Positions 4,731 through 6,020 of a DNA stretch of 6,020 nt are shown piece by piece. The stretch is from positions 1 through 6,020 of the forward strand of contig JAGNNB010000202.1 of NCBI GenBank assembly GCA_017990865.1. The letters run 5' to 3'. The translations under genes and the position numbers were made by a program. The stretch is from Lysobacteraceae bacterium (GTDB lineage: Bacteria; Pseudomonadota; Gammaproteobacteria; Xanthomonadales; Xanthomonadaceae). The notes beneath the pieces are model-generated. The model saw nothing but the letters and a program-made list of their open reading frames with translations. It was not told the origin of the DNA and ran no database searches. The first letter of the stretch is position 1; the number at the start of each line of letters is the position of its first letter.

Positions 4731-5990
4731 ATGTCCGCGACTCGAACCGCCGCCAAAACCGCCACCACCGAACGCGCAGGGGTGACCTTGCCGATGTACA
4801 TGTGGGAAGGCACCGACAAACGCGGCATCAAGATGAAGGGCGAGCAGCAGGCGAAGAACGGCAATTTGCTGCGCGCCGAATTGCGTCGCCTGGGCATCAC
4901 CCCGACCGTGGTGAAGCCGAAGCCGAAACCGCTGTTCGGCGCCGCCGGCAAACGCATCACCGCGCGCGATATCGCCGTGTTCAGTCGGCAGATCGCGACG
5001 ATGATGAAATCGGGCGTGCCCATCGTGCAGGCGCTGGAGATCATCGGCAACGGCCAGAAGAACGTGCGCATGAAGAACCTGGTCGACAGCGTGCGCATCG
5101 ACATCGAGGGCGGTTCGTCGATTTACGAAGCGATGAGCAAGCATCCGGTGCAGTTCGACGAGCTGTACCGCAACCTGGTCAAGGCCGGCGAATCGGCCGG
5201 CGTGCTCGAAACCGTGCTCGACACGATCGCCACCTACAAAGAAAACATCGAAGCGCTGAAATCCAAGATCAAAAAAGCGCTGTTCTATCCGGCGATGGTG
5301 ATCGCGGTCGCGATCGCCGTCAGCGCGGTGATGCTGGTCTATGTGGTGCCGCAGTTCGAAGACGTCTTCAACAGCTTCGGCGCGGAACTGCCGGCGTTCA
5401 CGCAAGTGATCGTCAACCTGTCGCGTTTCATGGTCTCCAATTGGTGGGTGATGCTGCTCGGCACGATCGTGACCATCGTGGCGTTCATCTTTTTCTATAA
5501 GCGCTCGCTGGCGTTCCAACACTTCCTCGACAAGGTCATCCTGAAGGTGCCCGTGGTCGGCGCGATCATGCACAACTCGGCGGTCGCACGTTTCTCGCGC
5601 ACGCTCGCAACCACCTTCAAAGCGGGCGTGCCATTGGTCGAAGCGCTGGAAAGCGTGGCCGGCGCGACCGGCAATACCGTCTACGAGAAAGCCGTTCTGC
5701 GCATCCGCGACGACGTTTCGGTCGGTTATCAGGTCAACATGGCGATGAAGCAGGTCAACCTGTTCCCGCATATGGTGGTGCAGATGGCGGCGATCGGCGA
5801 AGAAGCCGGCGCGCTCGACACCATGTTGTTCAAAGTCGCCGAATTCTACGAGCAGGAAGTGAGCAACGCCGTCGACGCGCTCGCCAGCCTGCTGGAACCG
5901 ATGATCATGGTCGTTATCGGCGTGCTGGTCGGCAGCATGGTCATCGGCATGTATCTGCCCATCTTCAAACTCGCGGCGGTCGTCGGCTGA
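4731..5990 (+). CDS. pilC: Type IV pilus inner-membrane platform protein PilC
   Basis: A 419-residue polytopic inner-membrane protein of the GspF/PilC family. It is the platform that couples PilB (and the retraction ATPase) to the insertion or removal of pilin subunits. Two homologous T2SSF domains are visible, about residues 82-207 and 285-410, each carrying the family's GExAGxL/LD-type motif: GESAGVLE at 153-160 and GEEAGALD at 356-363. Three hydrophobic segments are expected to span the membrane: about 186-207, 238-256 and 389-411. The basic, Ala/Thr-rich N-terminus and the KPKPKP stretch (62-67) lie on the cytoplasmic side. The start at 4731 is 3 bases after the pilB stop, and its ribosome binding site AAGGA (4719-4723) lies inside the pilB end, suggesting coupled translation. 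The length is usual for the family. The prepilin peptidase gene pilD often follows, but the window ends 30 bases later. Confidence 0.97.
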   Translation: MSATRTAAKTATTERAGVTLPMYMWEGTDKRGIKMKGEQQAKNGNLLRAELRRLGITPTVVKPKPKPLFGAAGKRITARDIAVFSRQIATMMKSGVPIVQALEIIGNGQKNVRMKNLVDSVRIDIEGGSSIYEAMSKHPVQFDELYRNLVKAGESAGVLETVLDTIATYKENIEALKSKIKKALFYPAMVIAVAIAVSAVMLVYVVPQFEDVFNSFGAELPAFTQVIVNLSRFMVSNWWVMLLGTIVTIVAFIFFYKRSLAFQHFLDKVILKVPVVGAIMHNSAVARFSRTLATTFKAGVPLVEALESVAGATGNTVYEKAVLRIRDDVSVGYQVNMAMKQVNLFPHMVVQMAAIGEEAGALDTMLFKVAEFYEQEVSNAVDALASLLEPMIMVVIGVLVGSMVIGMYLPIFKLAAVVG

Positions 5991-6020
5991 GGCCGGCGCA
6001 CGCGGCGCACGGCTCCCATC
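5991..6020. other. Start of the region after pilC
   Basis: Only 30 GC-rich bases follow the pilC stop. No start codon with a ribosome binding site and no terminator can be recognised. In related bacteria pilD (prepilin peptidase) and coaE often follow pilC, but this cannot be tested here. Confidence 0.3.

Noticed and set aside
4008..5771. Long antisense open frame (587 codons) opposite pilB and pilC
   Set aside because: It is rich in His, Asp and Arg, as expected for the antisense shadow of GC-rich coding sequence, and it spans two well-identified genes without any recognisable motif.

Overview
The window is a type IVa pilus locus from a GC-rich gammaproteobacterium. The pilin-pilB-pilC layout, the codon use and a sigma-54-type pilin promoter suggest the Xanthomonadaceae (Lysobacter-like), but this is an inference from general family knowledge and no search was run. 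All recognisable genes lie on the + strand.

Layout: (1) 1-198 is the end of an unrecognised reading frame. (2) 199-552 is a dense row of about ten adjacent inverted repeats with mostly different stem sequences and no convincing gene. (3) 553-1318 is a pilin transcription unit with a sigma-54-type promoter, a structured leader of about 110 nt, pilin copy 1 and a TTCG-loop terminator. (4) 1365-1829 is a second, clearly diverged pilin with a longer prepilin leader. It lies just behind that terminator and has no good promoter of its own. (5) 1830-2156 is non-coding. (6) 2157-2807 is a third pilin unit, a near-duplicate of the first in promoter, leader, coding sequence (147 of 151 residues identical) and terminator. 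(7) 2997-5990 holds pilB (assembly ATPase) and pilC (inner-membrane platform), three bases apart and surely co-transcribed.

How they work together: the prepilins are inserted in the inner membrane and cut after the glycine of the leader by the prepilin peptidase PilD, which is not in the window. PilC with the hexameric ATPase PilB then polymerises them into the pilus fibre. Retraction ATPases, the secretin and the alignment proteins lie elsewhere.

Most worth a second look are the hairpin array at 199-552, and the arrangement of two near-identical, separately promoted pilins flanking a diverged, apparently promoter-poor pilin. The latter could allow pilin variation by gene conversion or deletion. 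The pilB and pilC genes look ordinary.
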